Origin: Bacteroidota bacterium
GTDB taxonomy: Bacteria > Bacteroidota > Bacteroidia > AKYH767-A > OLB10
NCBI GenBank assembly: GCA_016714535.1
Contig: JADKDR010000006.1
Span: 62,001-126,000 of the forward strand
DNA length: 64,000 nucleotides
Direction of reading: 5' to 3'
Of this stretch, positions 22,801 to 29,439 are shown piece by piece. Below the pieces are notes generated by a model. That model saw only the letters and a program-made list of their open reading frames with translations. It was not told the DNA's origin and ran no database searches. How positions within the stretch are numbered: the stretch's first letter is position 1; every line of letters begins with the position of its first letter. The translations under genes were made by a program, and so were the position numbers.

Positions 22801-23786
22801 GTTGCATTACTGGCGCCATAAGCACCACCACCTGATACTGAAGTGATAGTTACACTTTGACCATCGCATATTGAAGCTGAGGTTGGCGCAATAACAACAC
22901 TTGGACTTTCAGTTACTACAACAGCAGCTGATACACCAAAACAGTTTTCGCCTGAATTATTAACGCGTAAACTGTAAGAGCCTGCAACTGTTGGTGTATA
23001 ACTTGCCGATGTAGCACCAAAAATTTCTACTCCGTTTAACAACCACTGATAAACAGGTGTTATTGCACTGGTAGTTCCATTAAGTGGCTGCAGTGAACAT
23101 GGTAATCCTGCAGGTGTTATACTTACCGTAGGAATACCCGATACGCAAGCAGGAACAAGATATGCACCGATATGCTGAGGCAACACACGCGGATTACAAT
23201 CTAGGTCGTTGGTAATATATCCAGGTATAGCACTACCTGTGCCGTTAAGTAAGACATCGTTAGTTGCATGGAGGTTCGAGTTGTTATTAAAAAACAATGG
23301 GTCACCACTTACGTTAGCTGCAGTTACCTGCGTAGCAAAGGCAGCATTAAAGGTAGCTACAGGATTAAAGCCAACCAGCAATGAAGTATTCCATCCTATG
23401 AAACCAGAAACACCGGCATCATTAGCAATATACATATCATTTTGATTTACTGTTGTACCGGTGCCTCCAAGCAGCGTTGAAGAGTTGGTATTATAACAAT
23501 TGTGACGTACGTTTAAACCTGTCTGAGCAGCAGTAAAGTTGGCAAAAATGTTGTTTCTTACATCAAATCTAGGTCCGGTTGTACCTGCTACCTGGAAGCA
23601 AGAATTGGAACCGTTTGGCGAACCACTTCCATCAATACTTACACTATTATTATAGATAGCATACGTTGAAGATGTATTTAAAGTACTAACACTATGTATT
23701 CCCAACAGTACTCGCACGATGGAGGCAGCGCCTGCATAAGCAGATGATAAACCTGAAACTGAGTTGTTAAACACTCTTATTTCCAT
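12678..23786 (-). CDS. Giant adhesin, central part: GEVED, Ig-like modules and first SprB repeats
   Basis: This 3,702-codon frame forms the middle of the adhesin. It starts within a beta-helix-like region (VFNNSVSGL, NNSVSIDGSG, FDVRNNIFANF). It then has an Ig-like stretch, a GEVED-type domain at about 22.3-22.8 kb (IFIDYNQNGVWENP, TRMRVINVENG, GETEDYNV), and at least ten Ig-like/CHU modules with paired signatures such as FSWSPATGLSSTSV and TTTYTVTVT, plus Ig_7-like modules (LRWFDAPTGG, YVEEYNGGCAGPRTEV). A duplicated 150-residue module lies at 17,990-18,449 and 19,729-20,177. The last five modules before the end are SprB repeats. The frame ends at 12,678, about 20 bp beyond where homology moves to another frame (GCMATG, then SVTISQP). 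The first Met is only the first one after a frame break, not a real start. Confidence 0.8.
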   Translation of the reverse strand: MEIRVFNNSVSGLSSAYAGAASIVRVLLGIHSVSTLNTSSTYAIYNNSVSIDGSGSPNGSNSCFQVAGTTGPRFDVRNNIFANFTAAQTGLNVRHNCYNTNSSTLLGGTGTTVNQNDMYIANDAGVSGFIGWNTSLLVGFNPVATFNAAFATQVTAANVSGDPLFFNNNSNLHATNDVLLNGTGSAIPGYITNDLDCNPRVLPQHIGAYLVPACVSGIPTVSITPAGLPCSLQPLNGTTSAITPVYQWLLNGVEIFGATSASYTPTVAGSYSLRVNNSGENCFGVSAAVVVTESPSVVIAPTSASICDGQSVTITSVSGGGAYGASNATSTSDEEILGVTVGTLNNPSICGAVAPGPGSLAFQYSNYTSGVGAPAAPSLNAGATIAFSINIGTCGGIFTSGCSIFIDYNQNGVWENPAERVAGTPAGTNGPYIFAGNFTVPATAKDGITRMRVINVENGTSASIVPVGTYGFGETEDYNVNIVNPLFYSWSPSTGVSSTTILTPTITPVIGTTVYTLTVTDGAGCTSTNTVSITNLGAGDPNPTTTSAGICAGTTGTLSASGLSTLNWYTLPVGGTLVNTGPTYTLAFPATATYYVESFNGICPSGRTPVTITVTANPSTTPTAVPSAICLGGTSQLDAGTFLSGSLTTPLLAGNGASGNAFNVVATNTITLTGFSITSTTVLPSSAQVWYLPGGFAGPTLTSSAGWTLAGTGTVAQGTNSPITGLVTNITIPAGQTYGIVVVSAGSVSYTNGTVFNAPMSNDANLAIRQGCGGAGFGGAFAFSNTPRNFNGTIQYSFGDPNLNFAWSPAGDLNSSTIKSPIATPTTAGPNPYTVTVTNLAGCTSTATVTVSVVAPPVAPTASVVSVPCGNGTASLSASGSGGTFKWYANASGGTALFTGANYSPVIASDTTFYVSETTLAAPFCEGPRTAVFVDIVDPDTITAAVDIPLICSPALVPPTTVTLTATNVSIPQLNQYQYTWTAPVSGGLVTSTGAVVTAVPTATTTYTVTAQQIGNLTVNINGFSPNGNTIQDEITWTIKDASSTTILSGGPYANQNNNVTSAPVLSTNGPFTFDISAGINTNFTNYTVFCDGNVVASGCVRGTNNVDQVECTTFTPVTVPNINGCLGTCNRIKTVTVGVGATPTVAPTGTILIDECDSALVQLNANAVSSNFITVNANIGNGTVQNGTTTQPAPYGNFFDSNRSQMLIRASELSAAGLSAGSSLSEIKFDVVNTNGTLPLEGFTISLGHTGLTALTSGSAVATPSTVFGPVVYTPVVGINTHVFSAPFVWDGVSSIVVNTCHFNVNFTNNCTFNQTITPFVSTTSIVADNASQCAAAPNAVFSQRPNITFTATAGTTVSVSWSPSAGLSSSTVQNPTVKIDGTTTYTVTATENGSGCSATSSVTVNFTPTPIPAAPAALGDVVCGPDIVNLSATAGDINNVLIWTDTIGGQILAVGPTFNPYVTTSGSYYVREVPPIAPVLMNNNIGTSAGFFPDNASFMNFTVTAAEGVIINSVQVSTNAPVSNAPLVIALVNNLGQIVSVLDTFFLSAGGVTALQTINLGLYVPQGSWRLQPILNPNLNVSNTSTLPSTIPGKITVTCFGNVSNPCFPVGFNGLFYNWDVSAPCAGPPTIVNYTVTTPPAGGIASSGGLSFCDTINTTLTAIDSTLSGYDGFTWSPATGLSATTGSSVVVTNVLSSTIYTVVMNNSVSGCNNIATINLTVNPSPSLLLSYTDTTVCTSSPDLTFNSTAAKSSVVPVGNRFNPNFINGQVYGGNTTQRSQMIFTAADLNAAGLIGPTNITSLAYFVVNKLTTTTYNITMSMRADGLIPAAFPSTAHITTGLTPVFNNPAITSTLGWNTYVFNTPFLWDGVSNVLIDQCFIHNIAGFFDIVATSPTSGVSFNALNASACAAITGAFIAAPNQNDRPNVRFTGGNVLYSWSPATGLSSTSVEDPVLTVSALVPNTMNPYILTVTDPISGCQKIDTINVNLLSVPLAPTASGVTRCGFGSVNLTATALGGFTLRWFDAPTGGTQLGTGSPFSYFVGATDTVYVEEYNGGCAGPRTEVIITVTPSPDVTVSATNNPICDGNGPAVLTASSVNPDYIYEWSPATGLSATTGASVNANPLANTTYTVLAIDNLSGCQDTASITVIIGNSIPISGIIPTKSTICIGDSSVLVSGVNITGNYALTSIPFAPITPTGAPTILQNGGILVTPLSAGSADDGTWQNISLPPGFAFNYYGTTPTAVSVSTNGFLTFTANSALSGCCSGQLLPNATTPNDVLAYGWEDWNQTAGTTDVFTNGVAPFRKFVVRSQGIPRFGGTGAPTTVMVVLNETFNTIEMHVTSIVCGAGDITTLGIENAAGTLGVAVPGRNAVAAWTAANEGWLFSPPNPASFAWSPATGLSSTSVSAPTATPATTTTYTVTVINNVSGCTSTSSVTINVLPIPTKPVITGPSVNCGPAILTFTSDAPDTVKWFSDSIGGALLFTGQVYSPLVTATDTFYVERTNGTCINTGGRTQWIITITPPPALTASASINPICENSSTTLSVDAGTVTNYNTYIWAPATGLSATTGSSVVATPLVTTTYTVFGSDATLGDPSCSNIALITVNVNPAPILLSNTVSPALVCSGDSANINLSIQGVGGSGATSTVAFIDFENPLLPSGWSATGLWHVTTACPTGTPPNPTRWAYYGQDGTCTFDNGGTNTGDLTSATFAMPPTAISAKVRFRFVYNGESGVPPTGFDNASVRTSINGGAFTQAASLSTNGSNSTWLASEFNINSAIGGTVALQWNFNTVDGIANTSLGLQIDSVAITYVNPASSFSYAWTPAAGLSSTSVADPEAFPVSTTTYSCTVTNTVTGCTKEFTSTVNVTPLPKPIITPGDTILCVNDNDSYYVHAVDTGAYAGGYPPGTTFEWNDLNGPVLSDSVVVGQNELLNGLVSVTVTLPPVMGSCVGISNTVTLNFQEPETKIFMYQDSVDGCTNFTGELRAENLFGGAPFRYIWRNTMGDTIRDVIGSTSYSGPYDSDGDLILDDFDLDLIPDIYTIYTDTIGGLAVGTYTVYVITNANSPYPPPSCISSNSIALGRTICGLHNGNPPELIDPCICVNNKDEYNRTGPTDGQFQETISMLGGNSPWTLVSLTSGSGRPFSNSVAPVCTGDNLLETTPVTTADIVEVIPDDSSYITFYFFDGDTYTATFLDSNGDTLSISGGGCSYPAAPRTDTAVWICLDSTNINLQDAAFPNGVDPGITLNWWDDSTCVSNPLAYGDLDDIPINYPDIHDVYNPGPNGMGYTIYNFYVSADSVADATCDGVRSMISVYSNTVDAEITSITNVDCNGEATGAIDITVTNGTAPFTFLWSNGSTDEDLSNVVATTYTLMITDSLGCVRMIDVEILENPAFAIGKVITPNMCHGDSTGQIAVYVSGAVPGPGYIYQWSNGATTAINSDLVAGTYTLTVTDSLGCDTIMTFYIFEPTMLDKNMTISQPLCNGQTGSVNIAAFGGTPWSGGGVHAAGYDYSLDGGAAQSSGIFAGISAGTHTVLITDSNGCNLAVVFTITEPAALICDGSVSNAMCNGSSDGMITSNITGGTAPYTYSWSTGATTQSVNNLSAGIYTVTVTDANGCTISCTYTVGEPAAITFSLTACDNIKCFGGSDGKACLNNVAGGTGPYTYQWNTVPVQTTAMATGLTAGTWTVTVTDAMGCMATGNR
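17990..18449 (-). repeat. Duplicated adhesin module, copy B
   Basis: The encoded ~153 residues run from RSQMIFTAADLNAAGL to RPNVRFTG and include WNTYVFNTPFLWDGVSN. They parallel copy A at 19,729-20,177 (RSQMLIRASELSAAGL, NTHVFSAPFVWDGVSS, RPNITFTA) while differing strongly in between. They are diverged coding duplicates, separated by one Ig-like block. Confidence 0.7.
19729..20177 (-). repeat. Duplicated adhesin module, copy A
   Basis: This is the partner of the module at 17,990-18,449. The same order of landmarks is present: RSQM, LSAAGL, HVFSAPFVWDGVSS, ASQCAA, QRPNITFTA. The central WDGVS motif suggests a compact beta-sandwich module, an inference from the pattern. Confidence 0.7.
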
Positions 23787-23895
23787 TTACCAAGTGTAGT
23801 TGCATTGGTCATTTTAATACCCGAAACCTGCACAGTACTGGCACCATCGTTTTGTCTTAGATTGCTGATAATATTATTGTTAACTACGTTAATCC
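23787..23895 (-). other. Out-of-frame linking segment of the giant adhesin
   Basis: Between the two flanking frames the third minus-strand frame reads FLGINVVNNNIISNLRQNDG, then a stretch ending VSGIKMTNATTLGKW. This is the expected continuation of the beta-helix region (asparagine ladders such as NNNIISNL). Joining it to both sides needs one extra base near 23,897-23,905 and another near 23,779-23,786. It therefore belongs to the same gene and is not a spacer. Confidence 0.75.
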
Positions 23896-25614
23896 CTAAG
23901 AAAGAGCAATGTTAATTGCATCTATTAAGAAGGCAGTAGCGTTTAAGTTACTCATGTTGGTAATTTTATTGTTGCTAACTGTAAAACCGCTTTGGTTAGT
24001 CATAGTAATACCAAAAGGAGATGTACTGGAAGCATTTGGATTACTCATGTCATGCGCAACTGCAGGGTCACCTATAATATTATAAGTGTTGCATGATGAA
24101 GTGATAATCCTGTTATTAATATCAGGAAATGTAGCGTTACCGCTTATTATAATACCGCTTGTTCCGTTTTTAATTACAAAGTCGCGGTAAGTATTACCAC
24201 CGTTAGCACCCAATGCTGAGGTAGGAGTGGTTTGCGCAAAATGACGAATAGCCTGGCCACCACCGGTACAGGTACGGTCGCCCGTACAAACAAAATTAGA
24301 GAAGGTATTATTGGTTGCGCCATCTGTTGATGATGAGTTGATCACTCCGATTGAGTTATCTACCTTACCATTAGTTGTTTGATAAGGAGCAGTTGTGCCC
24401 TGTACACCATTATAAGTAAAGTCAACATTGTTAACGGTTAACCAGTCAGTACCCACTAAGCAGAACATCGGTTCAAAAGTAGTACCTATTGTAGCGGTAC
24501 CCGTTTGGTTACCAATGCCACCCTGGTCAGTACCACGGTAACGTAAATCAGCGTGACTACCTATACGGCTAATTGTTATTGTATTAATTGCAGAAGTTCC
24601 AGTAATGTTAGACATAACGATAGGAAAAATGTTGTTACCACCTGCAACTGTAGTGTCATATACGGCATCAGTAAGGTTTAAACTAACCGCACCTGCTATT
24701 CCCCTATGATTTAAATCGGCAACAGCTTCTGATAAACTTGGATAGGTTTGACCTACACCTACATTATAAGTACCCCCTACAACTGCAACAGGTGCGCCCG
24801 GTGTAAAGCGGAAGTTCATTAAAGTTGTAAATTTGTTGGAAGTCATCATACTCATGTTAGCCGTTTTTGAACCGGTAACGGCATCTATATAATTAGTGTT
24901 ACCACCGAGGCCACCTTCGATACCTATAGAAGCAGTTTCAGAAATACTGTACGAACCACCTACCGTTCCGGTGGCTGTCATTGGCCCATAAACAAATTCA
25001 ATAACGTTAGTGCCTTCATACAATTTAACCTGAAAATTCAATGCCTTCACATTACCTGATGAAAATGCAGGGACATTGGTATATTGAATGGTCATAACCT
25101 GAGAGCCCGGTGACCCGGTAGTTTGATGCAATACACTACCTGTAATACCATTAACGGCAGTACCAATAGTAAGATCATCCCAATATGGGGCAATGGTCGT
25201 GTTTGGAGTCGTTATAGTGAACAGGTTGGTATTAATGGCAGAAATAATCTTGGTTGCATTGGTTGCACCGGCTGTTGGATAAACGTAACCATTGGTAGTA
25301 ACTCCAATGAAATTACTGCCACCACCAAAGAATACTCCATTATACGTAAAATCAAATGGAAGAGGAATGTGTGCAGCACCTTCAGTACCGCTTGCAATAC
25401 TGCCTATGGTAGTAAAGTCACCCAGGCCTGTACCCACGGTCGAAATTTGTGTAGCACCACCGCCCACAGTAATAGGTACATAAGCACCGGTAAAAGTTGT
25501 TCGCGTATAGTTTATCTGAGCATTGGCAACCATGGTGGTCAATGATACCACCAATCCCGTAATTAGCGCAATGTAACCACGGAACGAAAATTGAGTGAAG
25601 TAGTTCTGTACCAT
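23896..25614 (-). CDS. Giant adhesin, N-terminal part with signal peptide
   Basis: This frame holds the true start of the giant adhesin. An extended signal peptide (MVQNYFTQFSFRGYIALITG, a hydrophobic stretch, then VANAQ at about residue 33) is followed by a beta-rich domain (residues 50-280, IPLPFDFTYNGVFF, VTTNGYVYPTAG). A right-handed beta-helix-like region starts at about 290 (VGVGQTYPSLSEAVADLNHRG, SRIGSHADLRYRG, many NNxF/NNKI steps). The frame stops at 23,896, but the sense continues in the next frame (23,787-23,895) and then in the frame ending at 12,678. The complete product would be about 6,800 residues. A small secreted protein gene lies 31 bp upstream on the same strand and is probably co-transcribed. 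Confidence 0.85.
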   Translation of the reverse strand: MVQNYFTQFSFRGYIALITGLVVSLTTMVANAQINYTRTTFTGAYVPITVGGGATQISTVGTGLGDFTTIGSIASGTEGAAHIPLPFDFTYNGVFFGGGSNFIGVTTNGYVYPTAGATNATKIISAINTNLFTITTPNTTIAPYWDDLTIGTAVNGITGSVLHQTTGSPGSQVMTIQYTNVPAFSSGNVKALNFQVKLYEGTNVIEFVYGPMTATGTVGGSYSISETASIGIEGGLGGNTNYIDAVTGSKTANMSMMTSNKFTTLMNFRFTPGAPVAVVGGTYNVGVGQTYPSLSEAVADLNHRGIAGAVSLNLTDAVYDTTVAGGNNIFPIVMSNITGTSAINTITISRIGSHADLRYRGTDQGGIGNQTGTATIGTTFEPMFCLVGTDWLTVNNVDFTYNGVQGTTAPYQTTNGKVDNSIGVINSSSTDGATNNTFSNFVCTGDRTCTGGGQAIRHFAQTTPTSALGANGGNTYRDFVIKNGTSGIIISGNATFPDINNRIITSSCNTYNIIGDPAVAHDMSNPNASSTSPFGITMTNQSGFTVSNNKITNMSNLNATAFLIDAINIALS

Positions 25615-25645
25615 ATTATTAATGATTTATTATTTTATTTTTAAA

Positions 25646-26083
25646 TTATTTAGTGAGGGTAAAAAGCTCGTTAGCATCAAATTGTGTCGGAGGATTGCCT
25701 GCATTATTTAATTGCAGTTGCATTTGAGCCCCGTCATAAGCAATGATTCCTGAATAAACAAATTGCCTTTCGTTGCTAGCAAGGGTTATGGTCTGTGTCT
25801 GACTAGCACCGCCATTTTCGCTGTAAAAATCTATCATTCCAAAGCCATGTACCGGAACTGAATTTTCAAGTTCCATTTTATAGACACCGGTTAATACTTC
25901 GCTTCCGATGGTAAGGGAAACCGTCCAATCGCTATTAAGCTTAAGCTCAACCGACTGTTGTTTGGCATTGGTACCTACCCATTTAGCAAAATAGTCATTA
26001 CAATCCGTTTTCACAGACTGAGCATACACGCTTCCTGCCAAAACGGTCAGGACAAACAGAAGGAGAAAGGAGAATTTTTTCAT
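25646..26083 (-). CDS. Small secreted protein upstream of the giant adhesin
   Basis: This 145-residue protein has a clean signal peptide (MKKFSFLLLFVLTVLAGSVYAQ). The mature part is beta-rich (VELKLNSDWTVSLTIGSE, TGVYKMELEN, QFVYSGIIAYDGAQMQLQLN) with a single cysteine early on. No family is recognised; the alternating strands and the length of about 120 residues suggest a small beta-barrel or lipocalin-like fold, which is an inference. It lies 31 bp upstream of the giant adhesin on the same strand, so the two are probably one transcription unit. It has no T9SS tail, so it may stay in the periplasm and could assist the adhesin. Confidence 0.75.
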   Translation of the reverse strand: MKKFSFLLLFVLTVLAGSVYAQSVKTDCNDYFAKWVGTNAKQQSVELKLNSDWTVSLTIGSEVLTGVYKMELENSVPVHGFGMIDFYSENGGASQTQTITLASNERQFVYSGIIAYDGAQMQLQLNNAGNPPTQFDANELFTLTK

Positions 26084-26520
26084 ATTATTTTGGATTTATT
26101 TAATTATTTTTTTGATTTTTAAACGATATGAATCTTTGCAAAGCCCAATAGGGTTGACATTTGACAACGAAAATACATTTCCGATAATTCTTATTAAAAC
26201 TATAGCCAAGAAAAAAATATATAAAGGGGACCTTGAGGAATTGGATGTTTAATCCATTAAACACACTTAATTCGGTGCAATATAAGTCCTTATTTGAATT
26301 TGCAAAAACAAAATTCCCTGTTTTTTATTAACACGCTGAAATTTAAGCTGTTTAAATCTTATTGAGGCCTATGGTGTACACAATGTTCAAAGGGTATTTC
26401 AAACCTCAATTAACTCAATTATGGTAAGCCCCTTCAAGTTGAAATGGGTTAGTCTATTGACTATGCCCACAGTTAAGTTGCCTTTAACCATTTTGTACCA
26501 AAGCAATGCACAGCAAATAC
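26084..26520. other. Divergent intergenic region
   Basis: This AT-rich spacer between the minus-strand adhesin operon and dsbD holds no credible gene. A dsbD promoter element lies at its right edge. No clear TAnnTTTG element was found for the minus-strand operon. Confidence 0.5.
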
Positions 26521-26528
26521 TATATTTG
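26521..26528 (+). promoter_or_regulatory. Candidate dsbD promoter (-7 element)
   Basis: TATATTTG matches TAnnTTTG exactly and lies 24 bp before the ATG. A TTTG at 26,492-26,495 is a possible -33 element, although the 25-bp spacing is somewhat long. Confidence 0.5.
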
Positions 26529-26552
26529 CCGACCTAAAAAATTGCATTTGCT

Positions 26553-28592
26553 ATGAGGTTATTCATTTTAATTATTGGTTTGGTGATTTGTTCGTCAGGA
26601 ATAAATGGTGATTGTTTTGCTCAAATTCAGGATCCGGTAAAATGGTCTTTTAGTGTAGAGCAAAACAGCGCAGAAGAAGCTACCATCATAATGAAAGCTA
26701 CTATGGACAAAGGGTGGCATATATACCCGCAAAAGCATACCGGAGAAACTGGGCTGGCAACGGAATTTACCTTTACAAAAAACGCAAAAAATTATGAAAA
26801 AAGTGGGAAAGCGATAGAACCGGTGCCACATTCAGAATATGATACGATAAACAAAGTGTCGGAAAATATACACGAGGGAACAGTAATTTTTAAGCAAAAG
26901 ATTAAGCTTATTTGTAAAGCAAAATTTGAAATAAAAGGCTCGGTATTTTATCAAACCTGCAATAATGGAATGTGCCTTGCGCCAACAGATGTACCCTTTA
27001 CCTGTATTATAAATAAAGACTCAAAAGAAGAAGCATGCACCGGTGAACAAACTAGCTCGCAAGATACGGCAACCATAGCTGTTGACACTATAACGGCTGC
27101 TGCTGTGCCCCCTGCACCGGTAGCTACCGATACCAATAAATTAGCAAGATCGGCCGACCTCAATATTTTAGAAAAAGAGTGCTCAGAAGGCATAGACGAG
27201 GCCTATGAGTCGCAATCGTTATGGGGTATATTTATCTTATCCTTTTTAGGGGGATTATTGGCCTTACTTACACCGTGCGTTTTTCCAATGATACCCATGA
27301 CGGTAAGTTTTTTTACCAAGCGAAGTAAGACCCGTTCAAAGGGAATAAGCAATGCTATTATATATGCAGTTTCTATTATCGTTATTTATGTAGCGTTAGG
27401 TATGCTGGTTACCATTATTGCAGGGCCATCGGCCTTAAATGAAATGGCAAGCAGTGTATTTTTCAACCTCTTGTTTTTTGTTGTGTTTGTCGTTTTTGCA
27501 CTTTCATTTTTTGGAGCCTTCGAAATCGTATTGCCAAGCAGTTGGGTTAATAAAGCCGATAGCAAAAGCGACCGTGGCGGGTTAATAGGTATTTTCTTTA
27601 TGGCCTTTACCTTATCACTTGTTTCGTTTTCGTGCACCGGTCCCATTATAGGCACCTTGCTGGCACAGGCAGCGCAAACGGGAGCCTTGCTAGGCCCCAC
27701 TATTGGAATGTTTGGTTTTTCACTCGCGCTGGCATTGCCGTTTGCACTTTTTGCCATGTTTCCGGGATGGTTGAACAGCCTACCCAAATCGGGCGGATGG
27801 CTCAACTCGGTTAAGGTGTGCTTAGGTTTTCTTGAACTTGCTTTGGCTTTAAAATTTTTGAGTAATGTAGATTTAGCATATCACTGGGGAATACTGCAAC
27901 GCGAATTATTCATTGCCTTGTGGATTATTATTTTCGGTTTACTGGGCTTGTATCTGATAGGAAAATTAAAGTTTTCGCACGATAGCGATTTGCCTTACAT
28001 CTCTACTCCGCGATTAATTTTTGCTATCCTATCATTTACTTTTACCATGTACCTGGTGCCTGGATTATGGGGCGCACCTCTAAAGATAATTAGCGGGTTT
28101 CCTCCCCCCGATTTTTATAAAGAATGGAATACCAATTCGCACGGTTGCCCGCATAACCTCAATTGCTTTCACGATTATGAAGAAGGAATGGCTTATGCCA
28201 AAGCAGAAGGCAAACCGGTAATGGTGGACTTTACCGGCTGGAGTTGTGTTAACTGCCGTAAGATGGAAGATAACGTATGGAGTGATGCGAAAATATTGAA
28301 AAAGCTTTCAGAAAAATATGTACTTATATCCTTATATGTAGATGATAAAGAAGTGCTGGAGGGTGGTGCTGTTAAATCACCTTTTAGCGACAAAACCATA
28401 AGCACTACCGGAGGTAAATGGAGCGACATGCAAACACAATGGTATGGCAGCAACTCGCAACCATATTATGTATTGCTTGACCATAACGAACGTATACTTG
28501 CCGCACCCCGCGGATATACTCCAGATAAAAATGAGTATAGTAAATTTTTGGATGAAGGACTGTGTCGCTTCAAATTGAGAAGCGTAGAATAA
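26553..28592 (+). CDS. dsbD: Thiol:disulfide interchange protein DsbD-like
   Basis: The 679-residue protein shows the three-part DsbD plan. A signal peptide and periplasmic DsbD-alpha-like domain occupy about residues 25-150, with the cysteine pair in YQTCNNGMCLAP. A polytopic membrane domain of about 225-500 has the redox cysteines in LTPCVFPMIP (Cys242) and SFSCTGPIIG (Cys361). A C-terminal thioredoxin-like domain has the active site WSCVNCRKME (Cys565/Cys568). It carries electrons from cytoplasmic thioredoxin across the inner membrane to periplasmic thiol proteins, serving cytochrome c maturation and disulfide isomerisation. All three cysteine pairs are intact. It is preceded by its own promoter and followed by convergent prmA. 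Confidence 0.95.
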   Translation: MRLFILIIGLVICSSGINGDCFAQIQDPVKWSFSVEQNSAEEATIIMKATMDKGWHIYPQKHTGETGLATEFTFTKNAKNYEKSGKAIEPVPHSEYDTINKVSENIHEGTVIFKQKIKLICKAKFEIKGSVFYQTCNNGMCLAPTDVPFTCIINKDSKEEACTGEQTSSQDTATIAVDTITAAAVPPAPVATDTNKLARSADLNILEKECSEGIDEAYESQSLWGIFILSFLGGLLALLTPCVFPMIPMTVSFFTKRSKTRSKGISNAIIYAVSIIVIYVALGMLVTIIAGPSALNEMASSVFFNLLFFVVFVVFALSFFGAFEIVLPSSWVNKADSKSDRGGLIGIFFMAFTLSLVSFSCTGPIIGTLLAQAAQTGALLGPTIGMFGFSLALALPFALFAMFPGWLNSLPKSGGWLNSVKVCLGFLELALALKFLSNVDLAYHWGILQRELFIALWIIIFGLLGLYLIGKLKFSHDSDLPYISTPRLIFAILSFTFTMYLVPGLWGAPLKIISGFPPPDFYKEWNTNSHGCPHNLNCFHDYEEGMAYAKAEGKPVMVDFTGWSCVNCRKMEDNVWSDAKILKKLSEKYVLISLYVDDKEVLEGGAVKSPFSDKTISTTGGKWSDMQTQWYGSNSQPYYVLLDHNERILAAPRGYTPDKNEYSKFLDEGLCRFKLRSVE

Positions 28593-28608
28593 GGAACCAT
28601 AAGCGTTT

Positions 28609-29115
28609 TTATTTCTTATAAAAAACTGCTGCACACCAATTTTTCTTTACACGATGTTCCCGGTAGTGTAGTTGGTTTGCTGCTGCTGCCCTGGTTATTT
28701 CATCCAAATCATCTTGATAAAAACCGCTGCAAATAAATAGTCCATCAGGTTGTATACTTTTCGAATACGCATTCAAGTCACTTAGTATAATGTTACGGTT
28801 AATATTGGCAATAAAGATATCGTACGATTTATTTACAAGCCAATTTGCATCGCCATTATAAATGGAAATACGGGTGCAATTATTTCGTGCAATATTCTGT
28901 TGTGCATTTATAACACATTGCTCATCGTAATCTACTGCATCAATGGTTGAAGCGCCAAGTTTTTCGGCCATTACAGCCAATATGCCGGTGCCACAGCCCA
29001 TATCGCAAACTTTCATGTTATGGAATTGGATGGGCAACATCAGCGCCAGAATTTGTTCTGTAGTTTCATGATGGCCAGTGCCAAAACTCATTTCGGGTTG
29101 TATGATTAATTCATG
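28609..29115 (-). CDS. prmA: Ribosomal protein L11 methyltransferase, catalytic part after an in-frame TAG
   Basis: This is the AdoMet-binding part of PrmA, which trimethylates ribosomal protein L11. Visible are MSFGTGHHETTEQ, the class I methyltransferase glycine motif VCDMGCGTGILAVMA and the NPPY-like position FIANINRNII typical of PrmA (ANI). It ends in a normal C-terminus (CAAVFYKK). The frame is the same as that of the upstream part (29,116-29,439), and only a TAG at 29,116-29,118 parts them; the sense resumes at once as HELIIQPEMSFGTG. The first in-frame ATG is at 29,091. Taken together the two parts are a normal-length PrmA of about 276 codons. Either this copy is a pseudogene or the stop is a sequence error. 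Confidence 0.85.
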   Translation of the reverse strand, partial: HELIIQPEMSFGTGHHETTEQILALMLPIQFHNMKVCDMGCGTGILAVMAEKLGASTIDAVDYDEQCVINAQQNIARNNCTRISIYNGDANWLVNKSYDIFIANINRNIILSDLNAYSKSIQPDGLFICSGFYQDDLDEITRAAAANQLHYREHRVKKNWCAAVFYKK

Positions 29116-29439
29116 CTAATAGGCAGCAGGTGGATGAAACTCGGCACGGATGTAAATTTTATCTTCAATAACTACGGGATTGAAATTGGATTCCCATTCC
29201 ATATTCCAGTTTTGTGTTATTACTTTTTCTTTTTCAAAATCGAAAGAAACTACCGCCTTGAGCTTGTTAATTTCTTGCTCGATACCCTCGTGGTCTAACA
29301 ATGTTAGCATGTATGCAAACACGCTGGAGTCCTTTGTTTCAAACATTTCAAAAGGCAATTCGCCAAGCAATGCAATTAGAATTTCGGAATTTTCTTCCGA
29401 AAAATTTTCCAAGGTAAACGTATAGCAAGTGTACTCCAT
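29116..29439 (-). CDS. prmA: Ribosomal protein L11 methyltransferase, N-terminal part ending in TAG
   Basis: The N-terminal 107 residues of PrmA (MEYTCYTFTLE at the start, then QNWNMEWESNFNPVVIEDKI and IRAEFHPPAAY) form the L11-recognition domain. The frame ends at TAG 29,116-29,118 and continues beyond it in the same frame as the catalytic part. The start overlaps the stop of the upstream GNAT gene as TAATG, so the two are translationally coupled. A stand-alone recognition domain would have no catalytic function. Confidence 0.85.
   Translation of the reverse strand: MEYTCYTFTLENFSEENSEILIALLGELPFEMFETKDSSVFAYMLTLLDHEGIEQEINKLKAVVSFDFEKEKVITQNWNMEWESNFNPVVIEDKIYIRAEFHPPAAY

Noticed and set aside
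5191..25614. Programmed frameshifting as the explanation for the adhesin breaks
   Set aside because: No slippery heptamer with a downstream structure was seen at the three points, and three separate events in one gene are implausible.
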